DNA of 64,000 nucleotides from Hephaestia caeni (GCF_003550065.1 NZ_QXDC01000002.1:310001-374000), one strand, 5' to 3'; numbered from the stretch's first letter, positions 15,053-23,968 are shown. Numbers and translations: made by a program. The notes: generated from the sequence alone by a model not told the origin.

Positions 15053-16080
15053 CTGGTGCGCACCTTCATGCCGTCCTCGAGCGCAGTGCCGCCTTGCGTC
15101 ACCACCTTTTCGCCGGCACGCACGCCCTTGATGATGGCGATGCGGTCGCCGCTGGCTACGTCCGTGTCGACGTCGTGCCGGTGCGCGACGCCGCCCGCGA
15201 CGACATAGACATAAGGCTGGCCGCCATCGTCGAGCAGCGCGGCATAGGGGACGGTCAGCGCGTTGCCGACCGCGCCGGTGTCGATCGTGCCGCTCAGCGT
15301 CTCGCCCGCGGCGAGGCCGGCGTCGCCGGGCAGCCTGGCATAAAGCGATGCGAGCCGTGTTTGCGGATCGACCACCGGATCGACCGACTGCACCGTGACC
15401 TCGATCGGCGCCGCGCTGTTTGTCACCATCACGCGGATCGGGGCGCCGGGGCGAATTTGGCGCGCGACGCCCGGATCGACGCCGAAATGTGCGCGCAAGT
15501 CGCCCAGCCGCGCGATCGTCGCGACGCTCGTCCCCGCCGGCACCAGATCGCCCGGCTGATGGGCGATCGCCTGCACGACGCCCGCTGCCGGAGCGCGCAA
15601 CGTCAAGCCGCTGGTCCGCGTACGCATCGATCGCGCCAGCGCATCGGCGCTTTGCGCCGTCGCCCGCGCGGTCTCGACATCGGCGTCGCTGGCGAGCCCG
15701 TCGCTGCGCAGGCGCTGGGCGCGCGCCAGCGCCTTGTCGGCCGCGCTGGCGTCCGATGCCGCCTTGGCCAGGTCGACGCGCGTCGCCGGGCTCGGCGACA
15801 GCACCACCACCGCCTGACCGGCGCCGACATGGGTGCCGACCGGCGCGACGATCTGCGACACCGTCGCCTCGGCCGGCGCGGCGAGCGCGATCGTTCCCGA
15901 CGGTCCGGCATCGACCATGCCGTACAGGCTGACCGTCCGGGCCACCGGCCCCTGCTCGACGGCGCCGAGCGCGACCAGGGCCACCGGATCGGGCGCGTTG
16001 TCGGACTCGTCGCCGTGGCCCGAACAGGCGGCGAGCAGCAGCAGCGGAGCGAGCAACGTCAATCGGGTCAATGCGGCCAT
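15049..16080 (-). CDS. RND efflux periplasmic adaptor (membrane-fusion lipoprotein)
   Basis: A 343-aa HlyD/AcrA-type adaptor linking the RND permease to the TolC-like channel. The N-terminus LTLLAPLLLLAACSGHGDE is a lipoprotein signal with lipobox LAAC, so it is anchored by a lipidated Cys. It is followed by a first half-lipoyl segment (TVSQIVAPVGTHVGAGQAVVVL), a short alpha-hairpin (residues about 100-150, with Ala-rich heptads and QRLRSDGLASDADVETA), a second lipoyl half (LTLRAPAAGVVQAIAHQPGDLVPAGT) and beta-barrel plus membrane-proximal domains. It overlaps the outer-membrane gene by 13 bases upstream and the permease by 4 bases downstream. Confidence 0.93.
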   Translation of the reverse strand: MAALTRLTLLAPLLLLAACSGHGDESDNAPDPVALVALGAVEQGPVARTVSLYGMVDAGPSGTIALAAPAEATVSQIVAPVGTHVGAGQAVVVLSPSPATRVDLAKAASDASAADKALARAQRLRSDGLASDADVETARATAQSADALARSMRTRTSGLTLRAPAAGVVQAIAHQPGDLVPAGTSVATIARLGDLRAHFGVDPGVARQIRPGAPIRVMVTNSAAPIEVTVQSVDPVVDPQTRLASLYARLPGDAGLAAGETLSGTIDTGAVGNALTVPYAALLDDGGQPYVYVVAGGVAHRHDVDTDVASGDRIAIIKGVRAGEKVVTQGGTALEDGMKVRTR

Positions 16081-17408
16081 GTCTGCCTCGGCGTTCCGGT
16101 GAGGAGTTCCAGCGCGATCGTCTGTTCGCGGATCGCTTCATCGCTCGCCGCGAGCAGCGCCTGCTGGTCGCGCAGCGCCTGCTCGGCGGTCTCGGCGGCG
16201 GCGGTCGAAAGGTCGCCGCGATCGGCCGCGCGCCGGCTGGCCGCCGCATAGCGTTCCAGCGACGGCAGGCTCGTCGCGGCCGCATCGCGCTGCTTGCGGG
16301 CGATGGCAATGCCCTCCACCGCGGCGGCGATGTCGGCGCGGGTCTGGAACAGCCGCGCGTCATATTCGGCCTTGAGCTGCGCTCGCGTCGCGCGCTCGAT
16401 GGCGATGCCGCCGCGATTGCGGTTCCACAGCGGCAAGGTGAAGTCGACCGTCGGGCCGAGGATCTTGTTGCCGGTGGTGTCGCGCGTCGCGTCGAGCGTC
16501 AGGTTGAGCGTCGGGAACTGGTCGAGGATCGCCCTGTGCACCGCCGCCTCCTGCGCGGCATAGCCGGCGCGAAGTGCGGCGAGATCGGCACGCTTGGCGC
16601 GCGCGAGAGTGAATAGCGCCGCGGCGTCGGGCGGCGGTGCGGGCAGCGCGGGCTCGGTAAGCTGCAATTGCGTCGCCGGGGGCAGACCGAGCAATTTGTC
16701 GAGTTCGCCGCGGGCGGTGGCGAGGCTCGCTTCGTCGGTCCTTAGCCTGGTCTCGGCGTCATAGGCGGCGGTGCGTGCAGCCTGCGCGCGATCGGCGGCG
16801 ATGTCGCCACGGCCCAGCGCGGCGAGCATATGGCGGAGCAGGTTCTGTTGTGCGGCCAGCGTCTGCCGCTCGATCGCCACGCTCTTCTCGAAGCCGAGGA
16901 TGCGCACCGCCTGCATGCGAGCTTGCCCCGCCGTCTGCCATTCCGCCCAGGCGAGATCGAGCCGCGCCTGCTCGGCCTGCGCGCGCGCTTGCCGGCGCTG
17001 CACGCCGCGCGTGCGCAGCGCATTGAGGTCGAGCCCCAGCGCCCCGACCAGCTCGGTCAGCGGATCGGGGCCGGACAAGACGGGATGCGCGCCGATGCTG
17101 AAGGTCGGATCGGGCATCAGCCGCGCGGCGAATGCCTGCGCGTCGCTTACGCCGGCCTTGGCGCGCAGCGCCTTCAAGTCGGGATTGGTAATCACCGCGA
17201 TCGTCGCCACGGCATTGGGGTCGAGCGGCGCGGCAAGGTCGATCGTCGCCGGCGTGAGATACGGCCGAGCGATTCCTGCCGTCGCCTGCGTCAGCGTCGC
17301 CGAGGTCGGCGCGTCGAGCATCGCCGGCGTGTCGCTGAGCGGATTCGGGGAATAGCTCGCGCACGCGGCCAACGGCAAGGCGAGCAGAATGGGCTGCATC
17401 CTCGTCAT
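16068..17408 (-). CDS. TolC-family outer-membrane efflux lipoprotein
   Basis: A 446-aa outer-membrane factor completing the tripartite pump. It has a lipoprotein signal (MQPILLALPLAACASYSPNP, lipobox LAAC), then two OEP repeats rich in Ala/Arg/Gln helices, e.g. RRQARAQAEQARLDLAWAEWQTAGQARM and KAEYDARLFQTRADIAAAVEGIAIARKQRDAA, with the typical LPLWNRNRGGIAIERAT segment between beta-strands in the second repeat. ATG at 17408 overlaps the kinase stop as ATGA; ATG at 17399 is an equally good signal-peptide start. The order OMF-adaptor-permease is unusual in having the outer-membrane gene first, directly after the two-component genes. Confidence 0.9.
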   Translation of the reverse strand: MTRMQPILLALPLAACASYSPNPLSDTPAMLDAPTSATLTQATAGIARPYLTPATIDLAAPLDPNAVATIAVITNPDLKALRAKAGVSDAQAFAARLMPDPTFSIGAHPVLSGPDPLTELVGALGLDLNALRTRGVQRRQARAQAEQARLDLAWAEWQTAGQARMQAVRILGFEKSVAIERQTLAAQQNLLRHMLAALGRGDIAADRAQAARTAAYDAETRLRTDEASLATARGELDKLLGLPPATQLQLTEPALPAPPPDAAALFTLARAKRADLAALRAGYAAQEAAVHRAILDQFPTLNLTLDATRDTTGNKILGPTVDFTLPLWNRNRGGIAIERATRAQLKAEYDARLFQTRADIAAAVEGIAIARKQRDAAATSLPSLERYAAASRRAADRGDLSTAAAETAEQALRDQQALLAASDEAIREQTIALELLTGTPRQTWPH

Positions 17409-18757
17409 TCGGCCAGCCTCGGCAAGGTCATTGTCACGCGCAACCCCGGCCGGTTGTCGTCGATCGTCACCGCGCCGCCGTGAACCTGCGCCACCGCGAC
17501 AACGAGATTGAGGCCGAGCCCGTGACCCGGCGTGCCGCGGCTGCTGTCGAGCCGGGCGAAGCGGCGAGTGATGCGCTCGCGATCCTCGGGCGCGACGCCG
17601 GGGCCGTCGTCGGCGACCGTCAGGCGGACGGTCACGGCGTCGCCGGCGGCTGCGACGGTGATGTGGGTGCCCGGCGGCGTGTGATGCTGGGCGTTGTCGA
17701 GCAGATTGATCAGCGCCTGCGCGAGCAACTCGCGATCGCCGCTCAGCGCCAGGCCGGGCGCCGTGTCGCAGGCGAGCGTTCGGCCGTTGTCGGCGATCGC
17801 CGGCGCGAAACTGTCGCACAGATCGGTGACGAGATCGGTCAGGTCGATGCGCGCGAAGGTGCGCTTGACCGCGCCGCCCTCGATCTCGGAAATGCGCAGG
17901 ATCGCGGCGAACAGCCCGAGCAGAGCGTCGCTCTGCACGAGCGCGCGCTTGAGACCGGTGCGGTAAGCAGCGATCTCGCGCGGCCCGTCGATCGCCGCTT
18001 CGAGCTGCCCCCGCAACCGCGCCAGTGGGGTGCGCAGGTCGTGCGCCACGTCGCTCGACACCTGACGGAGATTGTCGAGCAATTGGGCGATGCGATCGAG
18101 CATCGCGTTGAGCGCCAACGCGAGTTGATCGAATTCGTCATGCCCCGCGCTGACCGGCATGCGTCGATCGAGATCCCCAGTGACGATCGCGCGGGCCGGC
18201 GCGCTCAGCCTTTCCAGCCGGCGCCGCAGATAGCCGCCGAGCAACAACGCCGCGCCGATGCCGAGCAGCACGACCAGCCCGAACGCCACGCCGAACAGGC
18301 TGAGGATCGTGCGGTCGAACCGTTCGACATTCTCGGTATCCTGCGCGACGACGAGGCGATAGCCGCCGGGCAAATCGGTCGTCAGCGCCCGGGCGATGTC
18401 CGGTCCTTCGCGGGGGTCGATGAAGGGGATCGTGCCGAATCCGGGGGCCGGCCGCCGCGTTCGCAGCGCGCCGGCGACTCGCCGGCCGCTGCGATCGAAC
18501 AGGGCATAGCCATAGCCGTTGGTGGCGCTGGGCTGTTCGCGAGTGCCGATCGCTTCGGCGAGATCGGCAAGACCCTCCTCGCGATAGCTGGCGGCAAGGT
18601 CGCGCGTCTCGACGGCGAGCCCGACGTCCTGCTGGTGCCGGAAATCGGCGTCGGCGGCGACATAGACGATCGCGCCGAGCAACACGATCGCCAGCGCAAA
18701 GGCCGCCGAATAGGTGAACGCGATGCGATAGGCGGCGCTGCCGAAGGGCCGGATCAT
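17405..18757 (-). CDS. sensor histidine kinase of the RND operon
   Basis: A 450-aa inner-membrane kinase. It has two membrane helices (about 15-35 and 150-176) bracketing a periplasmic sensor loop of about 110 residues, a HAMP domain (about 178-232), a dimerisation/phosphoacceptor helix with SSDVAHDLRTPLARLRGQLE (His239) and a HATPase domain with N box LINLLDNAQHHT, G1 VADDGPGV and G2 GHGLGLNLVV. It phosphorylates the adjacent OmpR-type regulator. ATG at 18757 overlaps the regulator stop as ATGA and the kinase stop overlaps the TolC-like gene start as ATGA. Direct coupling to efflux genes suggests it senses an envelope-stress or toxic compound handled by the pump. Confidence 0.93.
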   Translation of the reverse strand: MIRPFGSAAYRIAFTYSAAFALAIVLLGAIVYVAADADFRHQQDVGLAVETRDLAASYREEGLADLAEAIGTREQPSATNGYGYALFDRSGRRVAGALRTRRPAPGFGTIPFIDPREGPDIARALTTDLPGGYRLVVAQDTENVERFDRTILSLFGVAFGLVVLLGIGAALLLGGYLRRRLERLSAPARAIVTGDLDRRMPVSAGHDEFDQLALALNAMLDRIAQLLDNLRQVSSDVAHDLRTPLARLRGQLEAAIDGPREIAAYRTGLKRALVQSDALLGLFAAILRISEIEGGAVKRTFARIDLTDLVTDLCDSFAPAIADNGRTLACDTAPGLALSGDRELLAQALINLLDNAQHHTPPGTHITVAAAGDAVTVRLTVADDGPGVAPEDRERITRRFARLDSSRGTPGHGLGLNLVVAVAQVHGGAVTIDDNRPGLRVTMTLPRLAE

Positions 18758-19428
18758 GCCCGCATCCGATAGCCGATGCCGCGCAGCGTCTCGATCGGAT
18801 CGGGCGCGCCGTCGTCGCCCTTCAGCTTGCTGCGCAGCCGGCTGAGATGGGTCTCGACGATGTTGGTCTGCGGGTCGAAATGGAACCCCCACACCTGTTC
18901 GAGGAACATCGTCCGCGTGACGACCTTGCCGGCGTGGCGCATCAACAGTTCGAGCAGCGCCAGTTCGCGCGGCTGGAGGTGGATTTCCCGGCCCGCGCGC
19001 CGAACCTGCCGCTTGAGCATGTCGAGGGCGATGTCGCCGACCTCTAGCCGCGTCGCGACCTCGCTGATCGGCGGGCGTCGCCGCAGCGCCGCCAGCCGCG
19101 CGGCGAGCTCGGCAAAGGCGAATGGCTTGACCAGATAATCGTCGGCGCCGGCGTCGAGCCCCGACACGCGATCGGCGATGCCGCCCAAGGCGGTGAGCAT
19201 CAGCACCGGCGTCGTCACTCCGGCGGCGCGCCAGCGCCTGAGCACTTCGATCCCGTCAATCCCGGGCATCATGCGATCGAGAACGATGACGTCGAACGTC
19301 TCGACGATCCCCAGGTGCAGGGCATCCTCGCCGGCCGCGGCGGGCGTCACGATATGGCCGAGCTCGCGGAGCCCGTGCGCGACGAAACCGGCAGTTTCGG
19401 CATCGTCCTCGGCGAGCAACACGCGCAT
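18754..19428 (-). CDS. OmpR/PhoB-family response regulator
   Basis: A 224-aa two-domain regulator. The receiver domain has acidic pocket EDD (residues 7-9), phosphoacceptor Asp51 in VIVLDRMMPGIDG, conserved Thr in LTAL and Lys in LVKPF. The C-terminal winged helix is LQPRELALLELLMRHAGKVVTRTMFLEQVWG and NIVETHLSRLRSKL, the OmpR recognition pattern. It is partner of the kinase overlapping it by 4 bases and lies 9 bases after the PepSY gene. It probably activates its own operon from the promoter upstream of the PepSY gene, where an inverted repeat is found. Confidence 0.95.
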   Translation of the reverse strand: MRVLLAEDDAETAGFVAHGLRELGHIVTPAAAGEDALHLGIVETFDVIVLDRMMPGIDGIEVLRRWRAAGVTTPVLMLTALGGIADRVSGLDAGADDYLVKPFAFAELAARLAALRRRPPISEVATRLEVGDIALDMLKRQVRRAGREIHLQPRELALLELLMRHAGKVVTRTMFLEQVWGFHFDPQTNIVETHLSRLRSKLKGDDGAPDPIETLRGIGYRMRA

Positions 19429-19437
19429 CGATTGATA

Positions 19438-19719
19438 TCAGTCCTTATCGCCCGCGGATTCGAACGAATTCTCGATGATCTTGCCGGTGTTGGGATCGAC
19501 GCCGATTTCGTGGATACGCTTGCCCTGGCGAATATCGAACGAATAGCGCCAGGCGCCGTCTTCCTTCTCATATTCCGCCTTGGCAACCTTGCCCGGCGCG
19601 ACCCTGAGCGCGATCGCCTGCGCCTGCGCCTTGGTCAGCTTGCCCGGCGATGCGGCGATCGCGAGGCTCGCGCCCAGCGCGGCGACGGGAAGGATGGCAA
19701 GAATGGCAATCGGTCGCAT
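19438..19719 (-). CDS. PepSY-domain periplasmic protein
   Basis: A 93-aa exported protein. The signal peptide is MRPIAILAILPVAALGASLAIA, followed by the PepSY fold: KLTKAQAQAIALRVAPGKVAKAEYEKEDGAWRYSFDIRQG (in parts) and HEIGVDPNTGKIIENSFE. ATG at 19719 has GGAG 8 bases upstream and starts the signal peptide; an upstream in-frame start would add ten non-hydrophobic residues. It is the first gene of the two-component/RND operon. PepSY proteins are often encoded beside two-component systems and are thought to modulate signalling or proteases at the envelope; a ligand-capturing or kinase-modulating role is inferred from position. Confidence 0.88.
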   Translation of the reverse strand: MRPIAILAILPVAALGASLAIAASPGKLTKAQAQAIALRVAPGKVAKAEYEKEDGAWRYSFDIRQGKRIHEIGVDPNTGKIIENSFESAGDKD

Positions 19720-19731
19720 GAGATCATCTCC

Positions 19732-19761
19732 GTACATCGGACCGGTCATCGGCCCATGTAC
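19732..19761. promoter_or_regulatory. inverted repeat upstream of the PepSY/two-component/RND operon
   Basis: GTACAT (19732-19737) and ATGTAC (19756-19761) form an inverted repeat 13-42 bases before the PepSY start codon. This is a plausible operator for the operon's own response regulator, or a leader hairpin. The rest of 19762-19945 has no gene; an AT-rich TATTAAATCCCAATATT segment at 19803-19819 could belong to the promoter. Confidence 0.35.
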
Positions 19762-19945
19762 AGCATCTAGCCGCCCTAGATTGGATCAGCCTGGAGCGGT
19801 CTATATTAAATCCCAATATTCCTGAACGGGCACTTCCTGCTCGATGATGGCGCCGAGGTGGATCGCTGTTGAATTTTCTAGATCGAGCCTGTCGTGCCTC
19901 GGCGGTTCTAGCCTAGCCTAGGGCACAAACGGTGGCGAAAGACGG

Positions 19946-20020
19946 TGGCTCCCCGGGCCGGATTCGAACCAGCGACCGATCGGTTAACAGCCGATTGCTC
20001 TACCACTGAGCTACCGGGGA
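19946..20020 (-). tRNA. tRNA-Asn (anticodon GTT)
   Basis: A 75-nt cloverleaf with encoded CCA. The 5' acceptor strand TCCCCGG pairs with CCGGGGA near the 3' end, with discriminator G. The D-arm is GCTCAGTGGTAGAGC; the anticodon loop is CTGTTAA giving anticodon GTT; the T-arm is GGTTCGAATCC. The secondary-structure pairing is complete by eye. Confidence 0.97.
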
Positions 20021-20108
20021 ATGCCGTGCGCGGTTGCCCGGGTGGGGCCTCGCGAGAGGCGCGCCTATAGCAGCGGGATTCGCCGGTAGGCAAGCCCGGG
20101 AAATGCGC

Positions 20109-20888
20109 TCAGGAGAGGAATTGCTCCATCGTGATCCGGTCGTCGAGTGCGTGCTCGGGATCGAACAGCAAGGTGAGGTCGCGCGCGCGATCGATCGCGA
20201 TATCCACCTGCGCCACCTCGCGGACCTCGCGCTGGTCCGCCACCGCGCTGACGGGGCGCTTTTCGGGGTTGAGCACGCGGATGCCGATCCGGGCCTTGTC
20301 GGGCACGATCGCGCCGCGCCAGCGCCGGGGGCGGAACGGGCTGATCGGGGTCAGGGCAAGCATCGACGAGCCGAGCGGCAGGATCGGGCCTTGCGCCGAG
20401 AGGTTGTACGCGGTCGAGCCCGCGGGGGTCGCGCACAGCACGCCGTCACACGCGAGTTCGGGCAGGACGATGCGGCCGTTGAGCGTCACTTCGAGCTTGG
20501 CGGTCTGGCGTGTTTCGCGCAGCAGCGAGACCTCGTTGATCGCGGGGATGCGATGCTGCTCGCCGTCGACGGTGGTCGCTTCCATACACAGCGGCGTGAC
20601 GTTGACCGCCTTGGCGTGGGCGAGCCGCGCCTCGAGCCCGTCGGCGCGCCATTCGTTCATCAGGAAACCGACGGTGCCGAGGTTGAGCCCGAAGACGGGG
20701 AGCTGCGGCTGGCGCCGATCGAGCATCGCGTGGAGCGTCTGGAGCATGAAGCCGTCGCCACCCAGCGCGACGACAAGGTCCGCTTCCTCGATCGACACCC
20801 ATTCGTAGCGGTCGCGCAGTGCCGCCGCCGCGTCCTGCGCGGGCGCGGTCTGCGATGCGAGCAGCGCGCGGCGGGACCGTGCCGTCAT
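20109..20888 (-). CDS. nadK: NAD kinase
   Basis: A 259-aa cytoplasmic enzyme making NADP from NAD and ATP. It has the ATP-NAD kinase signature LVVALGGDGFMLQTLHA (GGDG at about 43-46) and the conserved INEVSLLRETRQTAKLEV and CDGVLCATPAGSTAYNLSAQGPILP (in parts) forming the NAD site. Length fits the short proteobacterial NadK type. ATG at 20888 overlaps the moaA stop as ATGA, so the two are cotranscribed, moaA first. The tRNA-Asn lies 88 bases beyond its end. Confidence 0.96.
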   Translation of the reverse strand: MTARSRRALLASQTAPAQDAAAALRDRYEWVSIEEADLVVALGGDGFMLQTLHAMLDRRQPQLPVFGLNLGTVGFLMNEWRADGLEARLAHAKAVNVTPLCMEATTVDGEQHRIPAINEVSLLRETRQTAKLEVTLNGRIVLPELACDGVLCATPAGSTAYNLSAQGPILPLGSSMLALTPISPFRPRRWRGAIVPDKARIGIRVLNPEKRPVSAVADQREVREVAQVDIAIDRARDLTLLFDPEHALDDRITMEQFLS

Positions 20889-21883
20889 CCGCCGGTGACG
20901 CTCATGTGGCGCGCGACCGCGGGCGCGGCCCCGGCGGCGATGCGGAAATCATGGGCGCGCGGCTTGATCGTCATCGCCGCATCGAGCGCGGCATCGAGCG
21001 CGCCGACGCCGCCACCGCGCAGCGCCGCCTTGAGATCGACCGATTCGTCGTGGCCGAGGCAGAGGTAGAGCATGCCCTCGGTCGTCAGGCGGACGCGGTT
21101 GCAACCGTCACAGAAATTGGCGGTGAGCGGCGAGATCAGCCCGAGCCGGATGCCCCAGGGAGCGACGCGCCAATAGCGCGCCGGGCCGCCGGTGCCGCGG
21201 GCGTCGCGGGTGAGCGCGAAGCGGCGCGACAGATCGTCGAACACCCGGGTCAACGGCAGGAAGCGATCGGTACGATCCTCGTCGATCGCGCCCATCGGCA
21301 TCGTCTCGATCAGCGTGAGATCGAAGCCTTCACGCCCGCAATAGTCGAGCATCGGCGCGATTTCGTGCTCGTTGAGCCCCTTCAGCGCGACCATGTTGAT
21401 CTTGATCGCGAGGCCGGCGGCGCGTGCGGCGGCGATCCCCGCCAGCACCCGCTCGACATCGCCGTGACGGGTGATGTGGCGGAAGGTTTGCGGGTCGCGG
21501 CTGTCGAGGCTGACGTTGATCCGGCGCATGCCCGCGGCGACCAGCGCATCGGCGTGATCGGCGAGGCGGGTGGCGTTGGTCGTCATCGTAAGTTCGTCGA
21601 GCCCACAGCCGAGATGGCGGCCGAGCCGGTGCGCCAGCTCGGTGACGTCGCGGCGTACCAGCGGCTCGCCGCCGGTGAGCCGGACCTTGGTGATGCCGCG
21701 CGCGATGAAGCGCTCGGCGATGATCGCGATCTCCTCGAGGCTGAGCAGGCGGTCCCTGGGCAGGAAGGTCATGCGCTCGGCCATGCAATAGCGACACCTG
21801 AGATCGCACCTGTCGGTCACCGAGAGGCGCAGATAGCTGATCCTGCGGCCGTGGCGATCGATCAGGGCGGGGGCGCTGGCCAT
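20885..21883 (-). CDS. moaA: GTP 3',8-cyclase MoaA
   Basis: A 332-aa radical-SAM enzyme for the first step of molybdenum-cofactor synthesis. The N-terminal [4Fe-4S] motif is TDRCDLRCRYCM (Cys26, 30, 33), followed by the SAM-binding GGEP motif (VRLTGGEPLVRRDV) and the C-terminal second-cluster motif NFCDGCNRVRLTTEGMLYLCLG. It ends in a Gly-Gly (MSVTGG) as needed for activity. ATG at 21883 is the start of the conserved region; the frame is open further upstream across the divergent EAL gene. It is followed directly by nadK with a 4-base overlap. The divergent gene on the plus strand starts less than 90 bases away, so a shared promoter region is likely. Confidence 0.97.
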   Translation of the reverse strand: MASAPALIDRHGRRISYLRLSVTDRCDLRCRYCMAERMTFLPRDRLLSLEEIAIIAERFIARGITKVRLTGGEPLVRRDVTELAHRLGRHLGCGLDELTMTTNATRLADHADALVAAGMRRINVSLDSRDPQTFRHITRHGDVERVLAGIAAARAAGLAIKINMVALKGLNEHEIAPMLDYCGREGFDLTLIETMPMGAIDEDRTDRFLPLTRVFDDLSRRFALTRDARGTGGPARYWRVAPWGIRLGLISPLTANFCDGCNRVRLTTEGMLYLCLGHDESVDLKAALRGGGVGALDAALDAAMTIKPRAHDFRIAAGAAPAVARHMSVTGG

Positions 21884-21968
21884 GAAACGAGAGCTAGGGC
21901 CTAGCTCGCGCCCGAACAACCCCGTTTGCGCATTGCGCTGGCCCGGTACGGCGTTACCAAGGGGCCGT

Positions 21969-23963
21969 ATGCGCAAGGGGGGAGACGGGGTGTTGAGCGA
22001 GGCCGATGCCGCGCAGCCGGAACGGGCGGTGCCGCTGTTCGTGCTGTCGTTCCGCCAACGCGACGAACTTGCCGCTTCGGTATCGGGGGCGGGATGGCGC
22101 GTCGTCGCCGCACGGCGCGCCGACGATGCCGAGCGGCGCTTCCTCGCCAGTGGCGCGCAGATCGCATTGGTCGACGCGCGCGGCGCGCTGAGCGACGGGC
22201 TGGCGGCGGCACGGGCGCTGGGTGACATGATTGCGGCGACGGGCAATGCGATGCTGGTGCTCGTCTCGCATACCGATGTCGCGGCGCTCGGCGATTTCAT
22301 CGAGGCGGGCGCGACCCATTTTCTGACGAGTCCGCACGGCGAGGGCGAACTGCTACAGGCGCTGCGCTGCGCCGAGCGCCATGCTGAACGGGTGGCAGGA
22401 AACCGCGCGGACGTGGTGCGCGCGGCGCCGCTCGGCTGGCACGCGCAGCCGGGCAGCAAGCGGATCGAGCCGACCGCGGCGCTGGCGTCGCTGATCGGGA
22501 ATGGCGGCGCGCTGGCGTGGCGGACGGCGCTGGCGATGCTGGCGCCCGGCGAGCGGACGGCGGCGATCGCGAAGCTCCGGCAGCTTCTGGCTCAACCCGG
22601 CGACGCGACCGCGATCGTGCATGATCTGGCCGGGATCGGCCGCGTGGTCACGCACTTGCGGTCGGGCGCCGACGGAACGATCGAAGCGGTGGTCGAGCCG
22701 GTCGCGGTCGGGACCGCGACGACGACGCGCGACGCCGCGGGCGCGCGGCGCTGGCTCGACCGACGGCTGGGGGAGGGCGCGCCGATCGGGGTGGCGCTGA
22801 TCGCGCTGACGCGGTTCGATCTGGTCAACGCCGCGCACGGGCGCGCCGCGGGCGATGCGCTGCTGGCGGCGGCGGTGGCGCGGATCGAGCACGTGACGCG
22901 CGAGGTGATGGGGCGGCGCGCGATCGTCGCGCGCGTCGGCGGGGCGGAGTTCCTCGTCGCGTCTGAGGCGCCGCACGCGCAATTGATGCTGCTCGCCGCG
23001 CAGCTTGCCGATCAGATCGGGCGCGCGTTTCCGATCGGCGCGCTGACGACCACGGTGGGATGTCGGATCGGGGTTGCGTGTCGGCGCGACGGTGACGACG
23101 CGGCGGCGCTGCTGCGCCACGCGAGCGAGGCACTGGCCGAGGCCAAGGCATCGGACGGGGCGACGATCCGCGATGCGTGCGCCGACGGCGAACCCGCCGC
23201 GCCGATCGAGGCGCTCGCGCTCGATTTGCGGCACGCGCTCGATCGCGGTGAGATCGACGTGCTGTTCCAACCGCAGGTGGCGATCGCGAGCGGCCGGATC
23301 GTCGGGGCCGAGGCGTTGGCGCGCTGGCGGCATCCGCGCTTCGGCGAACTGGGCGCCGAGGTGCTGTTCGCCGCCGCCGAGCGCGCCGATCTGGCGATCG
23401 CGCTGTCGGATCATGTCCAGCGGCTCGCGCTGACGCGGGCAGCGGCGTGGCCGGGGGCGCTCGCGCACTTGCGCGTCGCGGTGAACCTGACCGCGGCCGA
23501 CATCGCGCGGCCGGGTTTCGCCGACCTGTTTCTCGACCGCGTCGATACCAGCGGTTTCCCGCGCCAGCGGCTGACGGCGGAGATCACCGAATCGGGGTTG
23601 ATCGACGATCTCGGCGCGGCGGCGGCGCTGCTTGCGGCGTTGCGCAGCGCGGGCTTGCGGATCGCAATCGACGATTTCGGGACGGGCTATTCGAGCCTGG
23701 CGTATCTGAAGGCGCTGCCGCTCGATACGCTCAAGATCGACAAGCGGCTGTCGCAGGACATCACCGGCAGCGCGCGCGACCGCGTCGTCGTGCGCGGGGT
23801 GATCGACATGGCGCGCTCGCTGGGGCTGACGGTGGTCGCCGAGGGCGTCGAGACCGCCGAGCAGCTCGATCTGCTCGCGAAGGAGGGGTGCCAGATCTAC
23901 CAGGGGTTCCTGTGCGCGGAGCCGTTGACGAGCGAGGCGCTGGCGGCACTGGTTGGGGGATAA
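21969..23963 (+). CDS. EAL-domain c-di-GMP phosphodiesterase with degenerate GGDEF domain
   Basis: A 664-aa signalling protein. The N-terminal ~130 residues look like a receiver-like fold without the usual acidic pocket (QIALVDARGALSDGLAAARALG). A GGDEF-like domain follows in which the signature is GGAEF (residues 324-328), so cyclase activity is doubtful. The C-terminal EAL domain is intact: EAL at 448-450 (GAEALARWRHP), NLTAADI, EITESG, DDFGTGYSSLAYLK, LKIDKRL and EGVET. It should therefore hydrolyse c-di-GMP, with the GGDEF part perhaps binding GTP. ATG at 21969 follows AAGGGG; GTG at 21990 with GGGGGAG upstream is an equally good start. No membrane segment. Confidence 0.9.
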   Translation: MRKGGDGVLSEADAAQPERAVPLFVLSFRQRDELAASVSGAGWRVVAARRADDAERRFLASGAQIALVDARGALSDGLAAARALGDMIAATGNAMLVLVSHTDVAALGDFIEAGATHFLTSPHGEGELLQALRCAERHAERVAGNRADVVRAAPLGWHAQPGSKRIEPTAALASLIGNGGALAWRTALAMLAPGERTAAIAKLRQLLAQPGDATAIVHDLAGIGRVVTHLRSGADGTIEAVVEPVAVGTATTTRDAAGARRWLDRRLGEGAPIGVALIALTRFDLVNAAHGRAAGDALLAAAVARIEHVTREVMGRRAIVARVGGAEFLVASEAPHAQLMLLAAQLADQIGRAFPIGALTTTVGCRIGVACRRDGDDAAALLRHASEALAEAKASDGATIRDACADGEPAAPIEALALDLRHALDRGEIDVLFQPQVAIASGRIVGAEALARWRHPRFGELGAEVLFAAAERADLAIALSDHVQRLALTRAAAWPGALAHLRVAVNLTAADIARPGFADLFLDRVDTSGFPRQRLTAEITESGLIDDLGAAAALLAALRSAGLRIAIDDFGTGYSSLAYLKALPLDTLKIDKRLSQDITGSARDRVVVRGVIDMARSLGLTVVAEGVETAEQLDLLAKEGCQIYQGFLCAEPLTSEALAALVGG

Positions 23964-23968
23964 GGTTC

